Source: Demequina sp. TMPB413 (GTDB lineage Bacteria > Actinomycetota > Actinomycetes > Actinomycetales > Demequinaceae). From it: DNA of 64,000 nucleotides. The DNA is taken from positions 1,426,001 through 1,490,000 of the forward strand of contig NZ_CP096184.1 in assembly GCF_020447105.2 (NCBI RefSeq). The letters are read 5' to 3'. Within the stretch, counting starts at the first letter, position 1. Each line of letters starts with the position of its first letter. The notes beneath the pieces were generated by a model that was given only the letters and a program-made list of their open reading frames with translations, was not told where the DNA came from and did no database searches. Positions 8,559 to 16,685 of the stretch are shown piece by piece. Made by a program: the position numbers and the translations under genes.

Positions 8559-9526
8559 ACCGCGGCGCGACCGTCGGCACCGCGACCACAGCGTCGGCGC
8601 TCTCCCCCGCCGCCGGGCCACGGGACGCGCGCAAGGCTGGCCCCACCGCGCGCGCTCGCCGCGCGAAGACCACCACGATCGCGTACCTGTTCCTCGCCCC
8701 GTCAGCGATCCCGCTTGTCGCCTTCGTCGTCGTTCCCATGTTCAGGGCGGCGTGGGCGAGCCTCCACACGTGGAACCTCATCAGCCCGATGGAGTGGACC
8801 GGCCTCAGCAACTATCAAGAGCTATTCACCGACAAGGACACCCTCGTCGTGTTCGGCCACACGATGTACTACGTCGCAGGGACGCTGCCGCTGACCTTTG
8901 TGGGCGGCCTCGCGCTAGCGCTCGGCCTCAACCGCGCCTTCAAGGGCCGCAACCTGTTGCGCGGCGTGTACTTCTTGCCCGTCGTCACCTCCTGGATCGC
9001 CGTCGCTATCGTGTGGCGCTGGCTGCTCAACCCCTCCGTCGGCGTCGTCAATACCGTCTTGGCGAACGTTGGCATCGACGGGCCTGGCTGGTGGACGGAC
9101 CCCGCATGGTCGATGCCGTCCATCATTCTCGCTTCGGCGTGGAAGGACCTCGGCTACGTGATGGTGCTCTTGCTCGCCGGCCTGCAAACCATCCCTACGG
9201 ACGTCCAAGAGGCGGCCACTCTTGACGGCGTCGGCTGGTTCAGCAGACTGCGATCCGTCACGCTGCCGCTGCTATCGCCACAGATCTTCTTCGTCGTGAT
9301 CATCTCCCTCATCAACGGCTTCCAGGTCTTTGACCAGGTGTACGCGATGACGGGCGGCGGTCCGAATGGCTCCTCCGAGGTAGTGGTCGAGCGGGTCTAC
9401 GACCTCACGTTCCGCTACGGCCAAGCTGGCATGGCATCGGCGCTGTCCATGCTGCTCTTCGCCGTGATCCTGCTCATCACGCTGATCCAGATCCGCGGCG
9501 AACGCAAGTGGGTGAACTATGCCTAG
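8555..9526 (+). CDS. Sugar ABC transporter permease (MalF type)
   Basis: This is an inner-membrane permease of a carbohydrate-uptake (CUT1) ABC importer, 323 residues with about six membrane segments after a basic, Ala-rich N-terminus. The EAA loop that contacts the ATPase is DVQEAATLDGVGWFSRLRSV. MTGGGPNGSSEV near the end is typical of MalF/UgpA-like permeases. The GTG start at 8555 overlaps the ROK stop (GTGA), and the 3' end overlaps the next permease by eight bases. No ATPase gene accompanies it. Confidence 0.93.
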   Translation: MNRGATVGTATTASALSPAAGPRDARKAGPTARARRAKTTTIAYLFLAPSAIPLVAFVVVPMFRAAWASLHTWNLISPMEWTGLSNYQELFTDKDTLVVFGHTMYYVAGTLPLTFVGGLALALGLNRAFKGRNLLRGVYFLPVVTSWIAVAIVWRWLLNPSVGVVNTVLANVGIDGPGWWTDPAWSMPSIILASAWKDLGYVMVLLLAGLQTIPTDVQEAATLDGVGWFSRLRSVTLPLLSPQIFFVVIISLINGFQVFDQVYAMTGGGPNGSSEVVVERVYDLTFRYGQAGMASALSMLLFAVILLITLIQIRGERKWVNYA

Positions 9527-10334
9527 GTCGAAGCGCAACTGGATCCTCGCGACCGTCCTGACGGTCGGGGCGATCGCGATGGTGTTCCCGTTTGTCTGGA
9601 CCGTCATTACCTCCGTCACCTCCGGCGCTGGACTGTCCGCCACCCCGAGCCTCATCCCTGAGGACCCCTCCTTCGAGGCGTACCGCACCCTGTTCTCTTC
9701 GACCACCTTCGGTCGCTCCGTCGTCAACTCCGTGGGGCTTGCGATCGCCGTGACCGTCATCCAGGTCACCACCTCTGCCCTGGCCGCTTACGCGTTCAGC
9801 AGGTTCCAGTTCCCCGGCAAGCGCATCGCGTTCGCCCTGTACCTGGCGACCATGATGATCCCGATGCAGGTGCTCCTGGTTCCGTTGTTCGACCAGATGA
9901 AGTCGCTCGGCCTGGTCGACAGCTACTTGGGAGTGATCCTGCCTTCCATGGCGAGCGCCTTTGGCGTCTTCCTGCTCCGCCAGGCCATGTCCACGGTGCC
10001 GCGCGAGCTCGACGAGGCGGCGATGCTTGACGGCGCTGGCCACCTGCGCACCTTCGCGCAGATCGTCATGCCCAACGTCCGTCCCGCTATGGCCACGTTC
10101 GGCATCTTCGCCTTCATGAGCAGCTGGAACGCGTTCCTATGGCCACTCGTCATCCTGCGCTCAGACGAGCTCAAGACCTTGCCGCTCGCCCTGGCGTCCC
10201 TCCAAGGGCAGTTCACCACTCAGTGGGACGTCATGATGGCCGGCTCAGTGGTGAGCATCATTCCGATGCTTGCCCTCTACATCTTCGCCCAGAAGTACAT
10301 CATTCAGGGCGTAGCAGGCTCGGGTATCAAATAG
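9519..10334 (+). CDS. Sugar ABC transporter permease (MalG type)
   Basis: This is the second permease of the CUT1 importer, 271 residues with six predicted membrane segments. The EAA loop is ELDEAAMLDGAGHLRTFAQI. The segment SSWNAFLWPLVIL and the C-terminal FAQKYIIQGVAGSGIK are standard for MalG/LacG proteins. It pairs with the upstream MalF-type protein, with which it overlaps by eight bases. The substrate-binding lipoprotein follows after 33 bases. Confidence 0.93.
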   Translation: MPRSKRNWILATVLTVGAIAMVFPFVWTVITSVTSGAGLSATPSLIPEDPSFEAYRTLFSSTTFGRSVVNSVGLAIAVTVIQVTTSALAAYAFSRFQFPGKRIAFALYLATMMIPMQVLLVPLFDQMKSLGLVDSYLGVILPSMASAFGVFLLRQAMSTVPRELDEAAMLDGAGHLRTFAQIVMPNVRPAMATFGIFAFMSSWNAFLWPLVILRSDELKTLPLALASLQGQFTTQWDVMMAGSVVSIIPMLALYIFAQKYIIQGVAGSGIK

Positions 10335-10367
10335 CCCGGGCACCACCCAGAAACCAAAGGAAATCCC

Positions 10368-11639
10368 ATGCACAAGTCAGCAATCGCCGGGGTCGGCATC
10401 GTCGCCGCCCTCGCACTGACGCTCACCGCGTGCTCGTCGAGCGACGAGCCCGATGCGTCCCGAGGGGGCGCCACGTCAGACGCAGCCGAGCCCGTCACCA
10501 TTACGTACTCGAACTTCATCTCCAATGGCGGCAATGAAGAGAACCTCGCCGCCATCGTCGACGCCTTCGAGGCGGAGAACCCCACCATCACCGTCGACGT
10601 GACGACGATGCCGTATGCCGACTACTTCACCGCCCTGCAGACCGACCTGGCGGCTGGTACCACTGCCGACGTCTTTGACATCGAGTACGCGACCTACCCG
10701 ACGTACCAGTCGGCGGGAGCCTTCGCCCCCCTCGAGGGCGTCGACACCTCCGTGTACCGCGGCGACATCGCCGCCGCGTACCAAACCGATGGCGTCTCCT
10801 ATGCGCTGCCCACCTCGTTCTCCACGGTGGTCCTGTACTTCAACAAGGACCTCTTCGACGCTGCAGGGCTTGACTACCCGACGTCCGATTGGACGTGGGA
10901 AGACGAGAAGGCGGCAGCCGAGGCGCTGACGGACGCGGACGCAGGGGTGTGGGGCGACTACCAGCCGATCTCCTACTACGAGTTCTACAAGGCGCTCGTG
11001 CAGGCAGGAGGCCAGTTCTTGAACGACGACGGCACCTCCGTCGCCTTCGACTCTCCTGAGGGAATCGCTGCGGCCGAATGGCTCGTAGGCAAGTCTGGTT
11101 CCACCATGCCGACGGCGGAGCAGGGTGCGGGAACGCCTGACTTCGATACCTCCTTGTGGGCCGACGGCAAGCTCGCCATGTGGCACTCAGGCATCTGGAT
11201 GTTCGGCGCCGCCGCTGACAGTGGCTTCGCGTGGGACATTGCAGTCGAGCCGGGAGACGCTCAGAACGCGTCGGCCGTGTTCTCCAACGCGGTTGCCGTC
11301 TCTGCCAACTCCTCCCACAAGGAGGCCGCGCAGAAGTTCGCCGAGTACCTCACCGCGTCCCAAGTGATGGTGGACACGCGCCTGAGCGCTGGCTGGGAGC
11401 TGCCCGCTATCTCTGACGAGGCTTTGCTGGCCACGTACCTCGACCAGGGCGAGCCCGACAACCGTCAGGCAGTGTTCGACTCGCTCGACGGCATCGCCTT
11501 GCCGCCTGTCATTGGCGACAACCAGGCCGAGATGCAAGACATCGTCGGTGCAGAGTTGACGGAAGCCGCCGCCGGTCGCAAGTCGCTCGAGGACGCCATC
11601 GCCTCTGCCGCCTCCCAGATCAACGACCTCTTGGGCTAG
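10368..11639 (+). CDS. Sugar ABC transporter substrate-binding lipoprotein
   Basis: This is an extracytoplasmic carbohydrate receptor of solute-binding family 1 (MalE-like), 423 residues. The signal peptide ends in a lipobox, LTLTAC, with Cys22 as the lipid-modified residue. The mature part has TITYSNFISNGGNEENLAAI and the two-lobed binding fold. The ribosome site AAAGGAAA precedes the ATG. The neighbouring GH15-like and GH31 enzymes suggest an alpha-linked gluco-oligosaccharide as ligand; the exact sugar cannot be read from the sequence. Confidence 0.92.
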   Translation: MHKSAIAGVGIVAALALTLTACSSSDEPDASRGGATSDAAEPVTITYSNFISNGGNEENLAAIVDAFEAENPTITVDVTTMPYADYFTALQTDLAAGTTADVFDIEYATYPTYQSAGAFAPLEGVDTSVYRGDIAAAYQTDGVSYALPTSFSTVVLYFNKDLFDAAGLDYPTSDWTWEDEKAAAEALTDADAGVWGDYQPISYYEFYKALVQAGGQFLNDDGTSVAFDSPEGIAAAEWLVGKSGSTMPTAEQGAGTPDFDTSLWADGKLAMWHSGIWMFGAAADSGFAWDIAVEPGDAQNASAVFSNAVAVSANSSHKEAAQKFAEYLTASQVMVDTRLSAGWELPAISDEALLATYLDQGEPDNRQAVFDSLDGIALPPVIGDNQAEMQDIVGAELTEAAAGRKSLEDAIASAASQINDLLG

Positions 11640-11649
11640 AGCACACAAA

Positions 11650-11690
11650 GGGCCTGGTGGCGGCGCCCAGAATTCGCCGCCACCAGGCCC
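11650..11690 (+). terminator. Perfect 16-bp hairpin between binding protein and glucosidase genes
   Basis: The arm at 11650-11665 (GGGCCTGGTGGCGGCG) pairs without mismatch with 11675-11690, leaving a nine-base loop. There is no T-run after it. It may end most transcripts after the highly expressed binding protein or protect their 3' ends, lowering expression of the two enzymes downstream. Confidence 0.7.
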
Positions 11691-11729
11691 TGCGAGCCTA
11701 CCCCGAAGCCTTTAGAAACGAGTGCCCTC

Positions 11730-12836
11730 ATGACCCCGGCCGAACCCTCGTCCGATCGCGCCCTTCTCGACCACTCCCGCGCCCTCATCCGCTCCCTCCA
11801 GACGCGCGAGGGCGCCTACCCCGCCAGCCCCTCGTTCTCCGCCTACAAGGGATTCTGTTGGTTCCGCGACGGCGCCTTCATCGCCGACGGCATGTCAGCT
11901 GCTGGCGAGGTCGACTCCGTTGACGCCTTCTTCGCATGGTGCGCCAGCGTCGTGCGCCGCTACGGCGACAACATCCGCGCCGCGGTTGACGGGGCGGCGG
12001 CAGGCGCACCACTCGCCGACGCCGACATGCTCCCCGCTCGCTTTACGTTCGACGGCGGCCGCGACGGCGGCGACGACTGGTGGGACTTCCAACTCGACGG
12101 CTTTGGCACGTGGCTGTGGGCCCTCGACGCTCACGCGAAACGGCACGGCAGCGACATTCGCCCGCATGCCGACGCCGTCGCGCTCACGGTCGACTACCTC
12201 ATCTCCTCGTGGGATCGCCCCTGCTTCGACTGGTGGGAGGAACACGACGAGCAGATTCACATCTCGACGCTCGGTTGCGTCGGGGCTGGCCTCGAAGCTG
12301 CGGCCCGCATGGGCGTCCTCGACGCGGCGCGCACAGAGGCCGCGGCCTCCGCCGCCGACGCGATTCGCCACGTCATCCTTTCCCAGGGCGTTGTCGACGG
12401 CCACTTGGTCAAATGGATCGGGACGACGGCGGTAGACGCCTCGCTCACGGCGCTGATCTCGCCACTCGGCTTCATTCCAGCGGATCACCCTGTTGCGAGA
12501 TCAACCGTCGACGCTGTCGAGTCAGAGCTCGCGGTGGACGACGGAGTGCACCGATTCGCGGCCGACACCTTCTATGGCGGGGGCCAGTGGCCGCTGCTGA
12601 GTTGCTTCGTCGGCCTCGCGCGGTTCGCGCTTGGCGACGCCGACAAGGCCGCCGCGTACTTTGACTGGGCCGTATCGACGGCCACGCCCTCCCTCGACCT
12701 GCCTGAACAGGTCGATCGCCACTTGCTGGCGCCGGAGCGCCGCCAAGAGTGGATCGACAAATGGGGGGAAGTGGCCACCCCACTGCTGTGGTCGCACGCC
12801 ATGGTGCTTCGACTCGCAAAGGAACTCGACCGATGA
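11730..12836 (+). CDS. GH15-like glycoside hydrolase (glucoamylase/glucodextranase-like)
   Basis: This 368-residue cytoplasmic protein (no signal peptide) has the (alpha/alpha)6-barrel motifs of family GH15. They are YKGFCWFRDGAFIADGM near residue 40, DDWWDFQLDGFGTWLWAL near 115, and C-terminal EQVDRHL, KWGEVATPLLWSHAMVL. GH15 enzymes release glucose from alpha-linked glucosides by inversion. The protein is shorter than secreted glucoamylases and lacks a starch-binding domain. This suits intracellular breakdown of an imported oligosaccharide. It is translationally coupled to the GH31 gene by an ATGA overlap. Confidence 0.75.
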   Translation: MTPAEPSSDRALLDHSRALIRSLQTREGAYPASPSFSAYKGFCWFRDGAFIADGMSAAGEVDSVDAFFAWCASVVRRYGDNIRAAVDGAAAGAPLADADMLPARFTFDGGRDGGDDWWDFQLDGFGTWLWALDAHAKRHGSDIRPHADAVALTVDYLISSWDRPCFDWWEEHDEQIHISTLGCVGAGLEAAARMGVLDAARTEAAASAADAIRHVILSQGVVDGHLVKWIGTTAVDASLTALISPLGFIPADHPVARSTVDAVESELAVDDGVHRFAADTFYGGGQWPLLSCFVGLARFALGDADKAAAYFDWAVSTATPSLDLPEQVDRHLLAPERRQEWIDKWGEVATPLLWSHAMVLRLAKELDR

Positions 12837-15076
12837 TGATCAGGCACAGCCCACTGGGCTCAGGGCACCCGTACTCCCCCGACACTGACCAGCGCTGGCC
12901 GGTGCTCCCCGTGGCTGGCGAGGCGCTTCGCATCGGCTCACGCACGACCGCCGACGTCAGCGCCGTCACGCTCCACCTCACCGAGACGCGTGCTGACGGC
13001 TCCCGCTCCACACGAGAGATTCCTTGCGCGCCAGTGGCACGGTCTTCTCGCGGCCAGCAGGTCGACGGCGGTCATCTCGCGTCGGCGCAAGCCAAGCTCG
13101 CGCGCAAGGCCGATGGCTGGGAGGCCAGCATAGACGTCGCCGCCGACGCGGTGGCGTTGACGTACCGACTCAGCGCAACAGATGGCGAAACAACCCGCCG
13201 CACGAGCGCCTCCTCCACCGAGGTGGCGCGTTGGAGCGATGCCTCCGAAGGCTTGATCCGCGTCGAAGGCAAGCACGGCGTCGTCGCCGGTTCCGTCAAG
13301 GCGCTGCGAACCGCGACCCACATTGCCAAGGTGCGTTTCGCACTGCCTTTGGCCGACGGCGAGCACGTTGCAGGCTTCGGAGAGCGCTTTGATCGCCTCG
13401 ATCACCGTGGCACGAGCCTCGATTCCGTGGTGTTCGAGCAGTACAAGTCCCAAGGCCAGCTGCGCCGCACCTACATGCCGATGCCTTTTGCCCACGTTGT
13501 GGGCGGCGTCGGGTGGGGGTTCCATGTCGACACGTCTCGCAGGGTCTGGTTCGACGTGGGCGAATCCGAACCGTCCCTGCTGATCGTCGAGGCGGAGACG
13601 GCCTCGCCTGCAGACGCGGACGTGGCGCTGACGCTCCGGACGTTTGACGGTTCCCCCACACGGGTCCTTGACGCGTTCCTCGAGGGCGTTGGCCGCCCAG
13701 AGGAGCTGCCCGAGTGGGTGCTGCGCTTGTGGGCCAGCGGCAACGAGTGGAACACCCAGTCGGAAGTGGAACGCCAAGCGGCTTTGCACGCGCAGCACGA
13801 CATCCCGGTCGGCTCCATCGTGATCGAAGCGTGGAGCGACGAGAGCACCTTCACCGCGTGGCGTGACGCGAAATACGAGCCTCGCGAAGACGGTGGCCCC
13901 TTACGCCTCGAGGACTTCACGTTCCCCGCCGACGGGGCCTGGCCCGATCCCAAGGCCATGGTCGACGGGCTGCACGCTCAAGACACGCGACTGCTGCTGT
14001 GGCAGATTCCGCTCATCAAGATGAGGCCCCACCCCCACGGCCAGACGCAACACGACGCCGACGCCGCCATCAGGGAAGGCCACGTCATCAGGGCCAAGCA
14101 TGCCGATGGCTCTCTGCGCCCTTATCGCAACCGCGGCTGGTGGTTCCCGCTGAGCCTCATGCCAGATCTGTCTGACGAAGAGGCCGCTCGCTGGTGGACC
14201 GAGAAGCGCCGCTACCTCGTGGATCAGATGGGCATCGACGGTTTCAAGACTGATGGCTCCGAGCACGCGTGGGGCGCCGACCTTGTGTACGTCGACGGCC
14301 GTTCTGGTGCGGAGGCGAATAACCTCAATCCGGTCGCCTACGCCAAGGCCTACGGCGACCTCATGCGGCGTTGCGGCAAGGCCCCTGTCACGTTCTCGCG
14401 CGCGGGCTTCACCGGTTCACAGGCGCACGGCGCCTTTTGGGCGGGCGACGAAAACTCGACGTGGGACGCGTTCAGGTGGTCGATGTGGGCGGGCCTCAAT
14501 GCCGCCGCTTCCGGCATCGTCTACTGGGGCTGGGATATAGCTGGCTTCTCTGGGCCTGTTCCCGACGCTGAGCTCTACGTGCGCGCGTTTGCCGCGAGCG
14601 CCTTCGTCCCGATCATGCAATACCACTCGGAGTTCAACCACCACCGCACCCCATCGCGGGACCGCACCCCGTGGAACATCGCCGAGCAGACAGGCGAGCC
14701 GTCCGTGATTGACGAGGTGCGCGAGATTGTGGCGCTACGCGAGAGGCTGCTGCCCTACATCGCCGAGCAGGCACGCGCGGCGGTCGAGACGTCTCGCCCT
14801 CTCATGCGACCGCTGTTCTTCGACTACGGCGACGACGAGCACGTGTGGTCGGCACCCCCAGAGTGGACGCTTGGCGATGACATCCTGGTCGCCCCGGTGT
14901 TGGCGCCTGGCGATGATTGGGACGTGTACGTGCCGCGCGGTGATTGGCGGGACGCCTGGACCGGCGATACGGTTCGGGGCGGAAAGACCCTCGCCACCCG
15001 CACGCCGCGGCACCGGATTCCCGTGTATGTGCGGGAATCGGCGTGGGATCGCCTGGGATCAACATTTGGGAAGTAG
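12833..15076 (+). CDS. GH31 alpha-glucosidase family glycoside hydrolase
   Basis: This intracellular alpha-glucosidase or alpha-xylosidase of family GH31 has 747 residues from the ATG at 12833, which overlaps the previous stop. The catalytic nucleophile is Asp474 in IDGFKTDGSEHAWG and the likely acid/base is Asp539 in FWAGDENSTW. WDIAGFSGPVPDAELYVR and PLMRPLFFDYGDDE are further family marks. The N-terminal 200 residues form the beta-sandwich (GFGERFDRLDHRG) that helps shape the active site. A longer frame from 12749 is ruled out because it would run deep into the preceding gene. The substrate is probably the transported sugar. Confidence 0.92.
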   Translation: MMIRHSPLGSGHPYSPDTDQRWPVLPVAGEALRIGSRTTADVSAVTLHLTETRADGSRSTREIPCAPVARSSRGQQVDGGHLASAQAKLARKADGWEASIDVAADAVALTYRLSATDGETTRRTSASSTEVARWSDASEGLIRVEGKHGVVAGSVKALRTATHIAKVRFALPLADGEHVAGFGERFDRLDHRGTSLDSVVFEQYKSQGQLRRTYMPMPFAHVVGGVGWGFHVDTSRRVWFDVGESEPSLLIVEAETASPADADVALTLRTFDGSPTRVLDAFLEGVGRPEELPEWVLRLWASGNEWNTQSEVERQAALHAQHDIPVGSIVIEAWSDESTFTAWRDAKYEPREDGGPLRLEDFTFPADGAWPDPKAMVDGLHAQDTRLLLWQIPLIKMRPHPHGQTQHDADAAIREGHVIRAKHADGSLRPYRNRGWWFPLSLMPDLSDEEAARWWTEKRRYLVDQMGIDGFKTDGSEHAWGADLVYVDGRSGAEANNLNPVAYAKAYGDLMRRCGKAPVTFSRAGFTGSQAHGAFWAGDENSTWDAFRWSMWAGLNAAASGIVYWGWDIAGFSGPVPDAELYVRAFAASAFVPIMQYHSEFNHHRTPSRDRTPWNIAEQTGEPSVIDEVREIVALRERLLPYIAEQARAAVETSRPLMRPLFFDYGDDEHVWSAPPEWTLGDDILVAPVLAPGDDWDVYVPRGDWRDAWTGDTVRGGKTLATRTPRHRIPVYVRESAWDRLGSTFGK

Positions 15077-15078
15077 TG

Positions 15079-15161
15079 ATGACACCGGAACAGCATGCCG
15101 CCTGGCTCGAATCGCTCGTCGCCATTCTCTCCGACCGGGACGATGTGGTCGGAATCGTGGG
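15079..15161 (+). pseudogene. 5' part of nucleotidyltransferase gene split by a transposon
   Basis: The ATG at 15079, two bases after the GH31 stop, opens MTPEQHAAWLESLVAILSDR and continues DDVVGIVG, the start of a nucleotidyltransferase fold. At 15162 the transposon begins and the frame runs to a chance stop at 15175-15177. Removing the element and one copy of the duplicated ATCGTGGG joins this part in frame to 18063. The result is a gene of about 259 codons that was probably the last gene of the sugar operon. Confidence 0.88.
15154..15161. repeat. Left target-site duplication (8 bp)
   Basis: ATCGTGGG here is repeated exactly at 18055-18062. The two copies flank the element at 15162-18054. 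Eight-base duplications are normal for IS256-family transposition. Confidence 0.9.
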
Positions 15162-15218
15162 GTCAAGTCCCGGGTAATGGTGTAACTGCGGATCCTTCGT
15201 TTGGATGCTGGCCGAATG

Positions 15219-15686
15219 TCACGCGGACATCGGGCCCTCCGATGGTGCGGTTGGTGCCGGGGTTTGAGTCAACTCGATCCGCTCGAACTGAGCGGGAGCA
15301 ATGAAGGCGATTTGGTCTCCTCGGTATGTCGTCGCATAGGCGCGCAAGAAATCAAAGCGCCAAGACAACGCCAGTTGCGCAGCGCCGTCGATCGAGATCA
15401 AGACGGGCTCCCCACCCCCAATGTCAGCAGCAGGCACGTCGCGCGCCGTGCTCCACCGCTCAAGCGCAGGAGAGAGCGGAACCGGCACGAGAGACAGCAG
15501 GTAGCCGAGTCCTTCGACGTTGGCGCCGTAGTGGCTCAGGAGTTGGCTCGATTCTTCCCTCGAGTCGGGGGAGGACGGACCGCGGACGAGGACGGCGAAC
15601 AACCCGTCTGGGCTTTGGGTGTAGAGCGCAGTGCCAGTGCGTGACGGCTCTGCGCCGACTACGCCCGCGAACCACAGGTCTACCAT
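15219..15686 (-). CDS. Transposon passenger protein, unknown function
   Basis: I do not recognise this 155-residue protein. From the ATG at 15686 it reads MVDLWFAGVVGAEPSRTGTA. It has no signal peptide or membrane segment and looks like a soluble alpha/beta protein (FAVLVRGPSSPDS, SWRFDFLRAYATTY), with a Pro/Thr-rich tail. A longer frame from 15791 overlaps the upstream passenger gene and has poor composition. It starts 10 bases after the stop of the secreted passenger, so the two are probably co-transcribed. It ends 57 bases inside the left transposon end. Confidence 0.55.
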   Translation of the reverse strand: MVDLWFAGVVGAEPSRTGTALYTQSPDGLFAVLVRGPSSPDSREESSQLLSHYGANVEGLGYLLSLVPVPLSPALERWSTARDVPAADIGGGEPVLISIDGAAQLALSWRFDFLRAYATTYRGDQIAFIAPAQFERIELTQTPAPTAPSEGPMSA

Positions 15687-15696
15687 TGTTCCGATA

Positions 15697-16578
15697 TTAG
15701 GCCCCGGTTCCCGACGTGGCCTTGAGTTTGGTCGTGCTCGCGGCGCTCGTCGTATCCCAACCGCGGAACTTCGTGCTGACGGTGACGCCATTGCTGAACT
15801 GGGTCGTGGCCGTCACCATCGGGAAGACCGTGATGCCATTGGTGGAGCCCCAAGGCTTGTTCACGAGAGAGTTCACCGTCATCGACACACCGCTCGGTGC
15901 CGCGCCGTTTGTGCACAGAGTGTCGCTCCCGCCCGAGACATTTACACCGCACCAGTAGGAACCCCAATAGGTCCACGTCAAGCCTCCGGCGTTTGAGTAC
16001 TTCGACATGTTTAACGTCAGTTGCCAAGTGTGAGAACTCCCGCCGATCGCGACCTGGTGGAGTTGCACCTTGACCTCGGCCTTGACCTGGCAGGTGCTAG
16101 TGCAGACCGACGTCCCCTGGTAGACGGCATCAGAGTCGTAGACGTAGTCGGTGCGCCGGAGTCCGGGGTGTTGAAGAATGAACCCATTCGGCGTAACTGC
16201 CGCTACGGAGACGAGATTCGCGTTGGTGCCATCGAGTCCAGCGATCTGAGCGTCTCCGCCCGCTTGCAAGCGCTGCATGTCGGCGACCGTAGACACGGCG
16301 GGAATCGGCACCTCTGACGTCCAACTGATGGTGTACGGCGCAACCTCCGTTGGTGTCGAAACTGCGGTCCCCTGCCCGGAAGCGGGCGCAGAAGGACTCG
16401 CGGCGGTAACGGGTGAGAACGCCGAAATGGAGACCAGGGCGATGAGCCCCACGCCGGAGAGAGCAACGCGTCGCGCCACTCGTCCTCGCCGGACTCGGTT
16501 CTCGATTGACAGGCTTCCTCCCGGGGACACTCGTGGCGCAGCGTTTGCTGCAAACGAAGTATCGGTCTCGGGCGGCAA
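15697..16578 (-). CDS. Transposon passenger: predicted secreted protein, unknown family
   Basis: The frame from the TTG at 16578 gives 293 residues. A GTG at 16479 would give a more normal signal peptide (VARRVALSGVGLIALVSISA, then AFSPVTAA). The mature part is rich in Ser, Thr, Val and Asn and has four Cys residues. Two are close together (TSVCTSTC); the others fall in SYWCGVNVSGGSDTLC. This pattern suits an extracellular beta-rich protein with disulfides. I recognise no catalytic motif. It is carried with the transposase on an element that has moved as a unit, which is unusual cargo for the IS256 family. Confidence 0.6.
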   Translation of the reverse strand: MPPETDTSFAANAAPRVSPGGSLSIENRVRRGRVARRVALSGVGLIALVSISAFSPVTAASPSAPASGQGTAVSTPTEVAPYTISWTSEVPIPAVSTVADMQRLQAGGDAQIAGLDGTNANLVSVAAVTPNGFILQHPGLRRTDYVYDSDAVYQGTSVCTSTCQVKAEVKVQLHQVAIGGSSHTWQLTLNMSKYSNAGGLTWTYWGSYWCGVNVSGGSDTLCTNGAAPSGVSMTVNSLVNKPWGSTNGITVFPMVTATTQFSNGVTVSTKFRGWDTTSAASTTKLKATSGTGA

Positions 16579-16649
16579 AACCGCAATATCTGCGACGGAA
16601 CTTCTTCGCGGTGGTACGACTACCTCCAGCGCGGCGCGCTGTACGGACG

Positions 16650-16670
16650 GTCAGGCCCCAGGTAGGGGCC
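16650..16670. repeat. Internal left-end-like sequence and hairpin after the transposase
   Basis: GTCAGGCCCCAGGTAGGGG at 16650 matches the outer left end (GTCAAGTCCCGGGTAATGG at 15162) at about 14 of 20 positions in the same orientation. It lies 16 bases beyond the transposase stop, where the end of a plain IS256 element should be. The same bases hold a small hairpin, GGCCCC/GGGGCC with loop AGGTA, so terminator function is an alternative reading. Confidence 0.45.
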
Positions 16671-16685
16671 CAGCAGTTTCCTTCA

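Noticed and set aside
16654..16670. Hairpin after the transposase as a firm terminator
   Set aside because: The stem is six pairs with no T-run, and the same bases fit a transposon end better. It is reported only as an end-like sequence.
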